Shown: one piece after another, positions 10,254 through 18,912 of the stretch
Layout: every line of letters begins with the position of its first letter
Position numbering within the stretch: the first letter of the stretch is position 1
Translations under genes and position numbers: made by a program
DNA from: Bacteroidota bacterium
GTDB lineage: Bacteria > Bacteroidota > Bacteroidia > Chitinophagales > Saprospiraceae
Length of the DNA: 64,000 nucleotides
Reading direction: 5' to 3'
NCBI GenBank assembly: GCA_030147525.1
Contig: JASBVF010000003.1
Coordinates: forward strand, 186,001 to 250,000
Notes under the pieces: generated by a model
The model's input: only the letters and a program-made list of their open reading frames with translations
What the model was told of the DNA's origin: nothing
Databases searched by the model: none

Positions 10254-13200
10254 ATGGCCAACACCTTTACCCTGTTATTGCTCCTGATTCCGCTTTTATT
10301 TTTGCCGAATGCTAAGCAAGAGCAAGATCCTGTCAAGCAGGTTGAAGCAGACTACTCACCACCATGCAACTGCACCGTCACGCAAGGTAGCTTTACTGCT
10401 GCATTACCCTTTGTTAGTTCCAATACTTCTGCGGTAAATTTTTACAGTTACGGGGTTCCCGTTGGTGCTTCTGCCAATACCGGAATGGAAGTATCTGAGA
10501 CGATGCTAATCATGCTTTACGAAGATCTGAACACCGGAAACACCAGCCTTATCCTTATTCTCGACCAGGGTAATGATGGCACGGGCGGCAACGCCGACAT
10601 TACGTTCAACTGCATGCCTTCAACCTCATTTGTTGAATTTTCTGATGAGCCGGGTGAATTATTTGGTGCCCCTCCAACCTTCACCGGTGCATTTAACTGG
10701 GCGGCATGTTGCACGGATGGAGGCGTTATCGGCGGTGTAGGCTGTGGTCAGACCTTCACCATCAACCCAACCATCAACAGCGGGATTAACGCTTTTTCGC
10801 TGGTTTATGGAACGCCGTCCAACCCGATCTACGTCAACATGCCTCAGATCAATTGTCCCATAACGATCAATTGCGGAGGCACATCTTGTTGCCAGGAGTC
10901 ATTCGAATTCAGTGCTGTCACACAAAATGCAAGTTGTGAGAACAGTGCTAACGGCTCAATCGACATAAACACAGACTGTGCGGCCGCTCCGACTTTTCTT
11001 TGGTCAACCGGCGCCACAACAGAAGACCTCAACGGCCTGAATCCTGGGGTTTATTCCGTCACGATCACAGACGCTAACAGTTGCTCCCAAACGGCCTCTT
11101 ACGTTATCAGTGCGGACGCTCCGACCCCCCAGCCTACTATTTATGGTCCAACTTCCTTTTGTGCCGGCGAGGTTACCGAGTTGGGTGTCAGCGGTTTTTA
11201 TTCCAGCTACCAATGGTCTAATGGCAGTACGAGTCCATCCATTTTCGTTACCAACCCCGGCATTTACACTGTGACAGTCACCAACGCAAACGGATGTTCG
11301 GGTACAACGAGTATGAATCTCATAGAAAACCCCGTACCTGCTCCAAACATAAGCGGCCCTTCGACTATCTGCCTTTTTCATGATACCATTACACTAAATG
11401 CAGGACCGGGCTATACGTCTTATTTGTGGTCGACGGGTAGTAACTCCCAGACGACTGACGCTACCGAGTTCGGTGTTTACTACGTCACCGTAACCAATAG
11501 TTTTGGATGTACCGGTGTGGATTTTACAGTGGTAGAACCTGTGCCCAATCCTTTTCCCGTCATCACCGGGCCGACCAATATCTGCTCAGGGAATCCCATT
11601 TCCCTAAATGCCGGATCTGGGTTTACCTCGTATCAATGGTCAAACGGAGCTACCACTCAAAGCATCACAACCACCATGCAGGGAAATTACGGGGTGACCG
11701 TGACGAACGCTGACAATTGTGATGGAATTGCCTACCATGATGTCACGCAAAACCCGGCCGATACATTCCTTATTTTTCAAACAAGCTGCAGCCCGGCCGA
11801 TACGGGCGTGTTCGTCCAGTCATTTGTCAACCAATATGGCTGCGACAGCCTGGAAATTCTGACCGTTACCTTAAGCGAGTCGGATTCCGTTTTCCTGTTC
11901 AGTGAAAACTGTAACCCGCAGGATACCGGCGTTTTTATCCAAACCTTTACCAATCAATACGGATGCGATAGCCTTGTGATTGAAACAGTGGTGCTCTTAC
12001 CAACTGATAGTTTGTTCTTTTCGGAATACAGTTGCGTTCCGCAGGATACTGGGACTTTCGTTCAAATGTTGACCAATCAATTTGGTTGCGACAGCGTGGT
12101 CACCACGTCGATCATGCTGCATGCCTCGGACACTGTTCAGATTTTTGCGCAAAGTTGCGACCCCTCCAACACTGGCGTCACGGAAACATTGTTTGTCAAT
12201 AGCAATGGCTGCGATAGCCTTGTGATCACAACCACTTCCTACACACTTGCCGATACCACATACATTGCCAATACAACCTGTGACCCACAGCTGGCGGGTA
12301 TGTTTGAAAACCTGTACACCGGCACGGATGGCTGCGATAGTCTTGTCATTACGACGATAAGCCTGTTGCCCTCCGATACAACTTACCTGCAAGCGAATAC
12401 ATGCGACATCAACCAGGCCGGGCTTCAGGAACAATTACTCACCAACCAGGCGGGATGCGACAGTGTCGTCATCACCAATACCGTTTTTATTTCTGCTGAC
12501 ACGACGATACTGTTTGCAAATAGCTGCAACCCCGGCGACACCGGTATTTTTGAGCAAACTTTGTCCAATGCCTACGGTTGCGACAGCCTGATCATCACAA
12601 CCGTCAGCTTGTCGGAGAGTGATACCACCATGCTTTTTGAGACCAGTTGTGATCCCAACCAGGCTGGTACGGAAGAAGTTTTATTAACAAACCAGTTCGG
12701 CTGCGACAGTCTGCTGATCGTTAACACCACTTACGCACTGGCCGATTCAACTGATATTTTTCTGACGACATGTGACCCCTCTGTGGCAGGTGTACTGGTG
12801 GAAATTTTCATGAGCTCCGATGGTTGCGACAGTGTGGTGACTACCACGACTACGCTTTTACCCACGGATACAACTTATCAGACAGCGCAAAACTGCGATC
12901 CGGCAAATACCGGAATTTCTGAAATGCTGCTCTCCAATCAGTTTGGCTGCGACAGCCTGGTCATTACGACAACCACGTTGTTGCCTTCCGATACGACCTA
13001 TTTGACGGCACAAAGTTGCGACATCAGTCAGGCCGGAATCAGTCAGGCCATTCTACCAAATCAATACGGATGTGATAGCCTGGTCGTTACCTCCACAACA
13101 TACATTCCACCGGACACAACACAACTCTTTGCAACAAGCTGTGATCCGAATGATGTCGGAACGGAGGTGGTTATTTTACAAAACGTATCCGGCTGCGACA

Positions 13201-14762
13201 GCCTTATCTTCACCACCACTTCACTTTTACCTTCCGATACGACGGTACTGCAGGCCTTTAGCTGCGACCCCGGACAGGTAGGCACCTCAGAGGTAATCCT
13301 TACGAATAGCTCCGGATGCGACAGCCTTATTATCACACATACGGCGCAGTTACCTGTTGATACCACCTGGCTTTATTTTGGAAGCTGCTCAACGCTCGAT
13401 ACAGGACTGATCGTCACGCAACTCAGCAATCAATACGGCTGCGACAGCCTCGTTTACGTGCAAACCAATCTGCTGCCAGCCTCCAACTGCCAACTGGACG
13501 CCCAAATACTCGGAGACACCATTGGATGTTCGGAAACAGTGGGCAGTCTTTTGTTGAATTTTTCTGACGGTACACCACCCTATTCCTACACCTGGACGGA
13601 TCAGAATGGCAACACAGGCTCGGGGACCTTCAATCAAAGCGGTTCTCCACAGCAGGTAAGCGGGCTTCCGCCCGGAGCCTATTCATTTGAAATAACGGAC
13701 CCGAACGGTTTGATGACGACACTGTCTGCAGTCATATTTCAACCCCAACCTTTACAGATAAACCTTCAGGTCAATTCCGATTTCAACGGTTATGGCATAT
13801 CCTGCCATGGTGCTTCCGATGGGTCAGCAGACGTGACGGTGCTGAGTGGCGGCCTGCCGCCCTATTCATTCAATTGGTCGAACGGTAGTCAAACCTTACA
13901 GGCCAATGGCTTAACGGCGGGCTGGACTTCAGTGACGGTTACCGGCCCTGCTGGTTGCACGGCCATTGATTCCGTATTCCTTGAGAGTCCGGACAGCCTG
14001 CAACTTTCCTTATCGGTTGCTCATCCGGATTGCTTCACCAATGGATTGGGCGCCATCGCCATCGATCAGGTGCAAGGCGGGAATGCCCCTTTCCAATATG
14101 CGTTGAATGGAAACAACTGGCAGCCTGATCCACTGTTTGATGACCTCTCCTCCGGAAATTATCAGCTATCAGTGGAAGATGCGAACGGTTGTGAGGCTAC
14201 CGCCAATGCTTACGTTAACTGGTTTACGCAACCAACGGTCTCTCTTGGGCCGGATCTGGAGATGGAGCTCGGCGATTCCGTGGTGCTTCAGCCTGTCACC
14301 AACCTCCCCTTCTCAATGCTGGATTCCATCTATTGGGGAGGTCTTGACTGTCCTGAGTGCCCGAGTGTTACGGTAGCTCCCGTCGTTACAAGTACCTACT
14401 CAATTACCATCGTCGATAGCCTGGGCTGCAAGTCAAGTGATGAGTTGCAAGTGGTGGTCAATAAAAATTTTAACTTCTATATCCCGAATGCCTTCACGCC
14501 TGATTTTAACGGCATCAACGACAAATTCACCATTTATGGCGGCCCACAGCTCACGCTTGTCCGGGAGTTTCAAATCTTCGACCGCTGGGGTGAACCAGTT
14601 TTCACCTACTTCAATTTCCCTCCCAATGACTCCACGTACGGTTGGGACGGCTCCTTCCGGGGAAAGCCGATGGATGCGGCTGTTTATGTTTATTTCGCTC
14701 TGCTTGAGTTTGTGGATGGCAGTACCAGGCTCGTGAAAGGAGATGTAACGCTTTTAAGGTAA
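10254..14762 (+). CDS. Giant secreted protein with fourteen 41-residue two-cysteine repeats and T9SS type B tail
   Basis: A 1502-residue exported protein. Its signal peptide is MANTFTLLLLLIPLLFLPNA. By residue: an N-terminal beta-rich region with several cysteines about 35-215; one SprB-like unit about 220-285; three Ig/PKD-like units about 290-500, each with a YxWSNG or YLWSTG core and GxYxVTVTN; fourteen strict 41-residue repeats about 503-1076 carrying GCDSL; SprB-like units about 1090-1320; and a gliding-motility C-terminal domain about 1400-1502 (YIPNAFTPDFNGINDKF, FQIFDRWGEPVF, GWDGSFRGK). That C-terminal domain marks it as type IX secretion cargo. A perfect 11-bp hairpin follows the gene. 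Its function is unknown; an adhesin or extracellular scaffold is the simplest reading, and no catalytic domain was recognised. Confidence 0.92.
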   Translation: MANTFTLLLLLIPLLFLPNAKQEQDPVKQVEADYSPPCNCTVTQGSFTAALPFVSSNTSAVNFYSYGVPVGASANTGMEVSETMLIMLYEDLNTGNTSLILILDQGNDGTGGNADITFNCMPSTSFVEFSDEPGELFGAPPTFTGAFNWAACCTDGGVIGGVGCGQTFTINPTINSGINAFSLVYGTPSNPIYVNMPQINCPITINCGGTSCCQESFEFSAVTQNASCENSANGSIDINTDCAAAPTFLWSTGATTEDLNGLNPGVYSVTITDANSCSQTASYVISADAPTPQPTIYGPTSFCAGEVTELGVSGFYSSYQWSNGSTSPSIFVTNPGIYTVTVTNANGCSGTTSMNLIENPVPAPNISGPSTICLFHDTITLNAGPGYTSYLWSTGSNSQTTDATEFGVYYVTVTNSFGCTGVDFTVVEPVPNPFPVITGPTNICSGNPISLNAGSGFTSYQWSNGATTQSITTTMQGNYGVTVTNADNCDGIAYHDVTQNPADTFLIFQTSCSPADTGVFVQSFVNQYGCDSLEILTVTLSESDSVFLFSENCNPQDTGVFIQTFTNQYGCDSLVIETVVLLPTDSLFFSEYSCVPQDTGTFVQMLTNQFGCDSVVTTSIMLHASDTVQIFAQSCDPSNTGVTETLFVNSNGCDSLVITTTSYTLADTTYIANTTCDPQLAGMFENLYTGTDGCDSLVITTISLLPSDTTYLQANTCDINQAGLQEQLLTNQAGCDSVVITNTVFISADTTILFANSCNPGDTGIFEQTLSNAYGCDSLIITTVSLSESDTTMLFETSCDPNQAGTEEVLLTNQFGCDSLLIVNTTYALADSTDIFLTTCDPSVAGVLVEIFMSSDGCDSVVTTTTTLLPTDTTYQTAQNCDPANTGISEMLLSNQFGCDSLVITTTTLLPSDTTYLTAQSCDISQAGISQAILPNQYGCDSLVVTSTTYIPPDTTQLFATSCDPNDVGTEVVILQNVSGCDSLIFTTTSLLPSDTTVLQAFSCDPGQVGTSEVILTNSSGCDSLIITHTAQLPVDTTWLYFGSCSTLDTGLIVTQLSNQYGCDSLVYVQTNLLPASNCQLDAQILGDTIGCSETVGSLLLNFSDGTPPYSYTWTDQNGNTGSGTFNQSGSPQQVSGLPPGAYSFEITDPNGLMTTLSAVIFQPQPLQINLQVNSDFNGYGISCHGASDGSADVTVLSGGLPPYSFNWSNGSQTLQANGLTAGWTSVTVTGPAGCTAIDSVFLESPDSLQLSLSVAHPDCFTNGLGAIAIDQVQGGNAPFQYALNGNNWQPDPLFDDLSSGNYQLSVEDANGCEATANAYVNWFTQPTVSLGPDLEMELGDSVVLQPVTNLPFSMLDSIYWGGLDCPECPSVTVAPVVTSTYSITIVDSLGCKSSDELQVVVNKNFNFYIPNAFTPDFNGINDKFTIYGGPQLTLVREFQIFDRWGEPVFTYFNFPPNDSTYGWDGSFRGKPMDAAVYVYFALLEFVDGSTRLVKGDVTLLR
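11760..13481 (+). repeat. Fourteen tandem 123-bp coding repeats (41 aa each)
   Basis: Each unit has exactly two cysteines in the order C-x17-C, and the next unit's first cysteine follows 22 residues later, giving a period of 41 residues. All fourteen units were counted and none has an insertion or deletion. The consensus is roughly DTTxLFAxSCDPxxTG followed by a variable stretch, xNQYGCDSLVITT and LLPS. The invariant core is GCDS[LV]. Units differ at many other positions, so the array is old or diversified rather than freshly amplified. Disulfide pairing within each unit is an inference. Confidence 0.92.
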
Positions 14763-14784
14763 ACCGCAAGCATTACATTTGAAA

Positions 14785-14817
14785 CATGGCCACGGATGAA
14801 CAACACCCGTGGCCATG
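14785..14817 (+). terminator. Perfect 11-bp hairpin after the cysteine-repeat gene
   Basis: CATGGCCACGG (14785-14795) and CCGTGGCCATG (14807-14817) are perfect inverted copies with an 11-nt loop, 22 nt after the stop codon. Only a weak T-rich tail follows (TCCCTGTCTTGATTT), so termination is likely but not textbook. Confidence 0.7.
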
Positions 14818-14908
14818 TCCCTGTCTTGATTTAAACTTCCTGTTTTTTCGATTGAATCAAATGCACAGTTGAAACGGGCTCGTTCGTGTCAGAAAGAGTG
14901 GAATCCCT

Positions 14909-14916
14909 TACCTTCG
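14909..14916 (+). promoter_or_regulatory. Variant -7 box TACCTTCG upstream of the exonuclease gene
   Basis: One mismatch from TAnnTTTG. It lies 59 nt before the ATG at 14976 but inside the coding extension that a GTG start at 14886 would give, so it favours 14976. The same TAnnTTCG variant lies upstream of sppA, the DUF5686 gene and the small membrane protein gene at 55913. Confidence 0.35.
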
Positions 14917-14975
14917 CCGCCCAACCCCTCATTTTTACAAAAGAACTTTCGCCGAACACGACCAACCGTCAACTC

Positions 14976-15713
14976 ATGCAAATATCCACTCCGCTTGTTT
15001 TCTTTGATCTTGAAACGACCGGCGTCAATACCGCCAGCGACCGTATCGTGCAGATCGGCGCCGTGAAAATCATGCCCGATGGCCAGCGGGAAGAGCGCAA
15101 TGTGCTGATCAATCCAGGCATTCCAATTCCTGCATCCGCTACCGCCATTCACGGGATATCAGACGAAGATGTCAAAGGCAAACCCTTTTTCCGGCAAATT
15201 TCAAAAAGCTTCTCCAGGTGGCTCTCCGGCTGCGACCTGGCCGGCTACAATTCCGATAATTTCGACGTCCCGATCCTCGTCGAAGAGTTTGCCCGTGCAG
15301 GCATCGATTTTCCGGAGGAAGGCACCCGGTTGATTGATGTTTTGAAAATTGAACGCAACGTGAACAGCCACCGGCTGGAAGATACGTACCGGCGATACAC
15401 CGGGCAGTCGCTGGAAGGTGCGCACGATGCCCTGGCCGATATCCTGGCTACGGTTGCAGTGTTTGAAAAACAACTCGAACAAAATCCAAACTTACCCTCA
15501 TCAGTGGCCGAACTGGAAGAACTTTGTCAGGGTGAAAACGGGCGGGTGGATTTCGCTGGTAAGCTTTACGAAAAAGACGGGCTGGTGTACTGGGCTTTCG
15601 GTAAACATAAACACGAACTCGTCACGGAAACGCTCGACTACGCCAAATGGGTGCTCACCTCCGATTTTCCGGCGGATACGAAGAAGCACCTGCGCCGCAT
15701 CATGAATCTTTAA
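14976..15713 (+). CDS. DnaQ-like 3'-5' exonuclease (DEDDh family, Pol III epsilon-like)
   Basis: A 245-residue nuclease of the RNase T/DnaQ superfamily, acting on DNA or RNA 3' ends. All DEDDh motifs are visible: FFDLETTGV near residue 9 (Exo I, Asp and Glu), AGYNSDNFDVPIL near 95 (Exo II Asp), and HDALADILAT near 150 (Exo III His and Asp). The spacing suits an epsilon-type domain of about 175 residues, followed by about 70 residues with no recognised domain. The ATG at 14976 was preferred over GTG 14886 because the conserved fold begins straight after it. A stand-alone gene of this kind is common in Bacteroidota and need not be the replicative proofreading subunit. It converges on a serine hydrolase gene across a long inverted repeat. 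Confidence 0.88.
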   Translation: MQISTPLVFFDLETTGVNTASDRIVQIGAVKIMPDGQREERNVLINPGIPIPASATAIHGISDEDVKGKPFFRQISKSFSRWLSGCDLAGYNSDNFDVPILVEEFARAGIDFPEEGTRLIDVLKIERNVNSHRLEDTYRRYTGQSLEGAHDALADILATVAVFEKQLEQNPNLPSSVAELEELCQGENGRVDFAGKLYEKDGLVYWAFGKHKHELVTETLDYAKWVLTSDFPADTKKHLRRIMNL

Positions 15714-15742
15714 ACTAACAGACGGTTATCTAAAGTCTTTTT

Positions 15743-15811
15743 CCCGCAGATTTCGCAGATTTACGCAGATGGATTCGTACGATTTTCAAAAAAATCTGCG
15801 AAATCTGCGGG
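15743..15811. repeat. Perfect 20-bp inverted repeat made of CGCAGATTT words
   Basis: CCCGCAGATTTCGCAGATTT (15743-15762) is exactly inverted at 15792-15811, with a 29-nt spacer. The left arm holds two CGCAGATTT words in tandem and the spacer begins with a third, ACGCAGAT. It sits between the convergent exonuclease and serine hydrolase genes, so it may act as a bidirectional terminator or be a dispersed REP-like element. Confidence 0.85.
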
Positions 15812-15835
15812 AGAACCCTGCCAATTACCCACTGG

Positions 15836-17482
15836 TTACTGGCGTTTTCCAACAATCTGCTGGCCGCCCTGGTACAGCATCAGTTTATCGACCTTACCTT
15901 CATCATTTTTAAAAAACTCAATCTGCGCATCCACCTCCTGCACATAAAATTTGGTTTCTGATTCGGCATGCAACACCACTTTGGGCTGACCGGTGGGCTC
16001 GGCAGTCAGCTTGCCGTTTTCAACTTTGATAACCAGGGAAAAATTTGGAAAAAGAGCGTACTCACCGGGGTATTGACTCAAAACCGACTCCGGCAAGTCA
16101 ATTTCTTCCCGCATTTTAATTTCCTTATCTGTCCGCTGCCATTCGATCGGGGTTCCCCTGCTGAAGGAAGTCACCGAGGTAATGTTGCCGGAGGCATCCC
16201 GTTTGAATTGCAAATCTGTCAGGCTGTTGAGGACGTGAAATTTATCCTTGCCCACGGGCATCAATTCATATCGCTGGCTGCCACTGATCTGTGAAAAAAG
16301 TTTGCCATCCTCAAATTTAATGGTGCGGGCACCGCCGTCTTTTGATTCATAAACCGCCTGGTACTCCGGCAATTTTGACGCATCCACCGGCACAGCCGTC
16401 CACTCGTAAGGTTTGCCCAGCGCCAGGGCCGCCAACTCTGCATCCAGATCGCCAAGCGGGCTGCAATCGCAATTGGTGAGCGTTACGACAAAAATCTCTT
16501 CTTTGGGCAGGTAAACGGATGACGACAGAAAACCATTGATGCCTCCGTTGTGACCGTAGGACGGGCTGCCCTGCACGTTGCCGGTGCTAAGCCCAAAACC
16601 GTAATCGATGGTTTTACCGCTGTTCAGTTTTGTCGGGGCCAGCGCTTTTTTCAGGCTTTCGGCGCTGATGACTTTCCCGGCTGCCAGCGCCCGGTACCAG
16701 GTGTGAAGATCATCCACCGTGGAGAGCAGCGACCCGGCGGCGTATGGCTGCGTCATGCTGAGGAAGTCTGCGTTTTTGTAGTTATCGCCGTCCCTTTGAT
16801 AGCCGTTGATACGGTTCGGGATAATCTTATCCGTGTAGCCGTAGTAAGAATTTTTCATGCCGAGCGGTTTGAAAAACTGCTGCTCCACATAGTCGCCGTA
16901 GGTCATGCCACTCACTTTTTCAATGATGAAACCCAGCAAAATGTAAGCGGAATTGTTGTAGCGGTACTGTTCGCCGGGGGCAAAATCTATCGGCTCGTTT
17001 TTAAAAAAATTAATCAGTGAATCGACGGTAAAATCCCGGCGGCGCACCTCATCCGTCCATTTCATCATGCCGGTGTAGCTTTTGATGCCGGAAGTGTGAT
17101 TGAGCAGGTTCTTCACGGTAATGGTGTGGCCGTGGGTTGGGTAATCCGGTAGAAATTTGGTGAGGGGATCGCAGAGTGCAAGTTTACCCTCTTCCACCAG
17201 CTTGAGAATGGCAGCTGCCGTGAATTGTTTCGTGATCGACCCTATGCGGAAAACGTAATCGGATTTCATGGGCAGGTCCAATTCAAGATTGGCCTTTCCA
17301 TAGCCCTTCCGGTAAAGGATTTTATCGCCCTTAGCCACCAGTACAGCAACGCCGGGCCCATCCGCCGGGTAGGTGTCACTTATTTTTTTATCGATTTGTT
17401 GTTCCAGTGTCTGGGCAGTCAGCGAAGGTCCTGCAGATGCGGTAAGGAACAGAACGAAGAGAAAACAGAGATTGAACTTCAT
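15836..17482 (-). CDS. Secreted serine hydrolase, class C beta-lactamase/penicillin-binding fold
   Basis: A 548-residue exported enzyme of the beta-lactamase-related (AmpC/esterase/DD-peptidase) superfamily. The signal peptide ends near LTAQ at residue 25. The nucleophile motif SxxK is S82-I-T-K85, the YxN motif is Y175-N-N177, and the third motif is HNGG near 312 in the HxG position. Residues after about 385 form a C-terminal beta-rich extension with an exposed-repeat look (YELMPVGKDKFHV and YPGEYALFPNF), like the lipocalin-type tails seen in many such hydrolases. True substrate (ester, peptide or beta-lactam) cannot be told from sequence. It stands alone, convergent with the exonuclease gene, and shows no exact promoter box within 100 nt upstream. 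Confidence 0.9.
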   Translation of the reverse strand: MKFNLCFLFVLFLTASAGPSLTAQTLEQQIDKKISDTYPADGPGVAVLVAKGDKILYRKGYGKANLELDLPMKSDYVFRIGSITKQFTAAAILKLVEEGKLALCDPLTKFLPDYPTHGHTITVKNLLNHTSGIKSYTGMMKWTDEVRRRDFTVDSLINFFKNEPIDFAPGEQYRYNNSAYILLGFIIEKVSGMTYGDYVEQQFFKPLGMKNSYYGYTDKIIPNRINGYQRDGDNYKNADFLSMTQPYAAGSLLSTVDDLHTWYRALAAGKVISAESLKKALAPTKLNSGKTIDYGFGLSTGNVQGSPSYGHNGGINGFLSSSVYLPKEEIFVVTLTNCDCSPLGDLDAELAALALGKPYEWTAVPVDASKLPEYQAVYESKDGGARTIKFEDGKLFSQISGSQRYELMPVGKDKFHVLNSLTDLQFKRDASGNITSVTSFSRGTPIEWQRTDKEIKMREEIDLPESVLSQYPGEYALFPNFSLVIKVENGKLTAEPTGQPKVVLHAESETKFYVQEVDAQIEFFKNDEGKVDKLMLYQGGQQIVGKRQ

Positions 17483-17634
17483 TTAATTTGATTTTCGTGA
17501 AAGAAAAATGAGACTGCCGCAAATGAAGTCCGGTTACTGGTTATGTAAAATTTTTTTCTATCAAGGCTGGAGATTGTCAGCTAAATGATGAAAAATTTTC
17601 TTGACACCGTTTAATAAAGTGACTCCTACCTCAT

Positions 17635-18693
17635 TCAAAACAAACTCAACTGTGGATTTTTCATTTGCTGATGCAGCTCCAGGTTGTAAGGCGGCGTTTC
17701 ACGGCCTTCAAAAAACTTTTTTTTGGCCAGTTGGTACTGGCGTTTAAAAATTTCAGCATAGTTCCCTTCCCCCTGCATGCGTCGCCCGAACTGGCTGTCG
17801 TTCACCTGTCCGCCGTGATTGGCTTTGATTTTATTTACAACCTTATCCGCCCGGTCCGGAAAATTCTTTCGGAGCCAATCTTCAAAAATGACTCCCACGT
17901 CGCCGTTCAGTCTTACCATGGTATACCCCATCGAGCGGGCGCCCAATTTTGAAGTCCATTCCGCCACCTTGAAAACTTCGTGGTCGTTGAGACTTGGAAT
18001 CACCGGTGCAAACATCACATTCACCGGGATGCCATGATTTGACAGTTTTTCAATGGTAAAAAGCCGGTTCTGAACGCTGGCCGTTCTTGGTTCAAGCTTC
18101 CGGCGCAGGTCCTCGTCTAACGTTGTGACGGAGATCGCCACATGCACCAGATTGTTTTGAGCCAGTTGTTTCAGCAAATCCAAATCCCTCAAAATCAGGC
18201 TGTTTTTGGTGATAATACCGACCGGATGCCGGTATTTCCACATGACTTCCAGGATGGAACGGGTGATTTCCAGCTTCTTTTCGATGGGTTGGTAGCAGTC
18301 GGTATTTCCGGAGAGCATCAGCGGGGCCGCTTTCCAGTTGGCACTTTTAATTTTCGCCTCCACCAGTTCGGCGGCGTTCTTTTTCACCAGTATTTTCTGT
18401 TCAAAATCGGTACCTGCACTATACCCCCAATACGTGTGCGTATTGCGGGCGTAACAATACACGCAGCCATGTTCGCATCCCTGGTAAGGATTCAGCGACC
18501 AATCGAGCGGAATATCCGGGCTGGTCACTTTGTTGAGCATGGTTTTCGGGTGAACATCAATGTATTCCGTCCGGAGTTGCTCGTCCGGATCGAGGTGGAC
18601 GGCCGGGTTCGAATCATAGATATATTGGTCATAAGGGTTGGGAGGATTGATTTGTGCTCCCCTACCCTTCAGGTATGTTTCTTCAAATTTCAT
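17635..18693 (-). CDS. Radical SAM protein of the PA0069/Rv2578c type (SplB-related)
   Basis: A 352-residue enzyme that should bind a [4Fe-4S] cluster and cleave S-adenosylmethionine. The cluster motif is C73-x3-C77-x2-C80 within NPYQGCEHGCVYC, which is diagnostic of this subfamily together with LSGNTDCYQPIEKK and GIITKNSLILRDLDLL. Its length is normal. The subfamily is related to spore photoproduct lyase but its substrate is not established. A good promoter (TTTG, 19 nt, TACTTTTG) lies just upstream with a predicted leader of about 25 nt. It diverges from the TRAP-type binding protein gene and appears to be a single-gene unit. Confidence 0.9.
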   Translation of the reverse strand: MKFEETYLKGRGAQINPPNPYDQYIYDSNPAVHLDPDEQLRTEYIDVHPKTMLNKVTSPDIPLDWSLNPYQGCEHGCVYCYARNTHTYWGYSAGTDFEQKILVKKNAAELVEAKIKSANWKAAPLMLSGNTDCYQPIEKKLEITRSILEVMWKYRHPVGIITKNSLILRDLDLLKQLAQNNLVHVAISVTTLDEDLRRKLEPRTASVQNRLFTIEKLSNHGIPVNVMFAPVIPSLNDHEVFKVAEWTSKLGARSMGYTMVRLNGDVGVIFEDWLRKNFPDRADKVVNKIKANHGGQVNDSQFGRRMQGEGNYAEIFKRQYQLAKKKFFEGRETPPYNLELHQQMKNPQLSLF

Positions 18694-18724
18694 GGCGGCA
18701 TTGTTTTATAAACATAATGTTTGT

Positions 18725-18755
18725 CAAAAGTACAAATTATTGTTTTTAAAACAAA
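18725..18755 (-). promoter_or_regulatory. Complete Bacteroidota promoter: TTTG-N19-TACTTTTG
   Basis: On the minus strand the -33 TTTG (18752-18755) and the exact -7 TAnnTTTG box (18725-18732) are 19 nt apart, the spacing expected for the housekeeping sigma factor of this phylum. Transcription would begin near 18719, about 25 nt before the radical SAM start codon. Confidence 0.75.
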
Positions 18756-18912
18756 TAGATTAAACAAAACAAACAAAAAGAAAATCGGGTCCTCTCCTAC
18801 TCTTTTCAAAGTTGGTTCTAAACGGTTTTTTTCCGAATCTTGCCGGATAGAGCTTTGTTTTTTATTATAAAAACATGGGCAGGAAAATGCTGGATGAGTA
18901 AATGCATGTTAC

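Noticed and set aside
11760-13481. CRISPR-like array or DNA minisatellite
   Set aside because: The 123-bp periodicity is in the protein reading frame with diversified codons, so it is a protein repeat.
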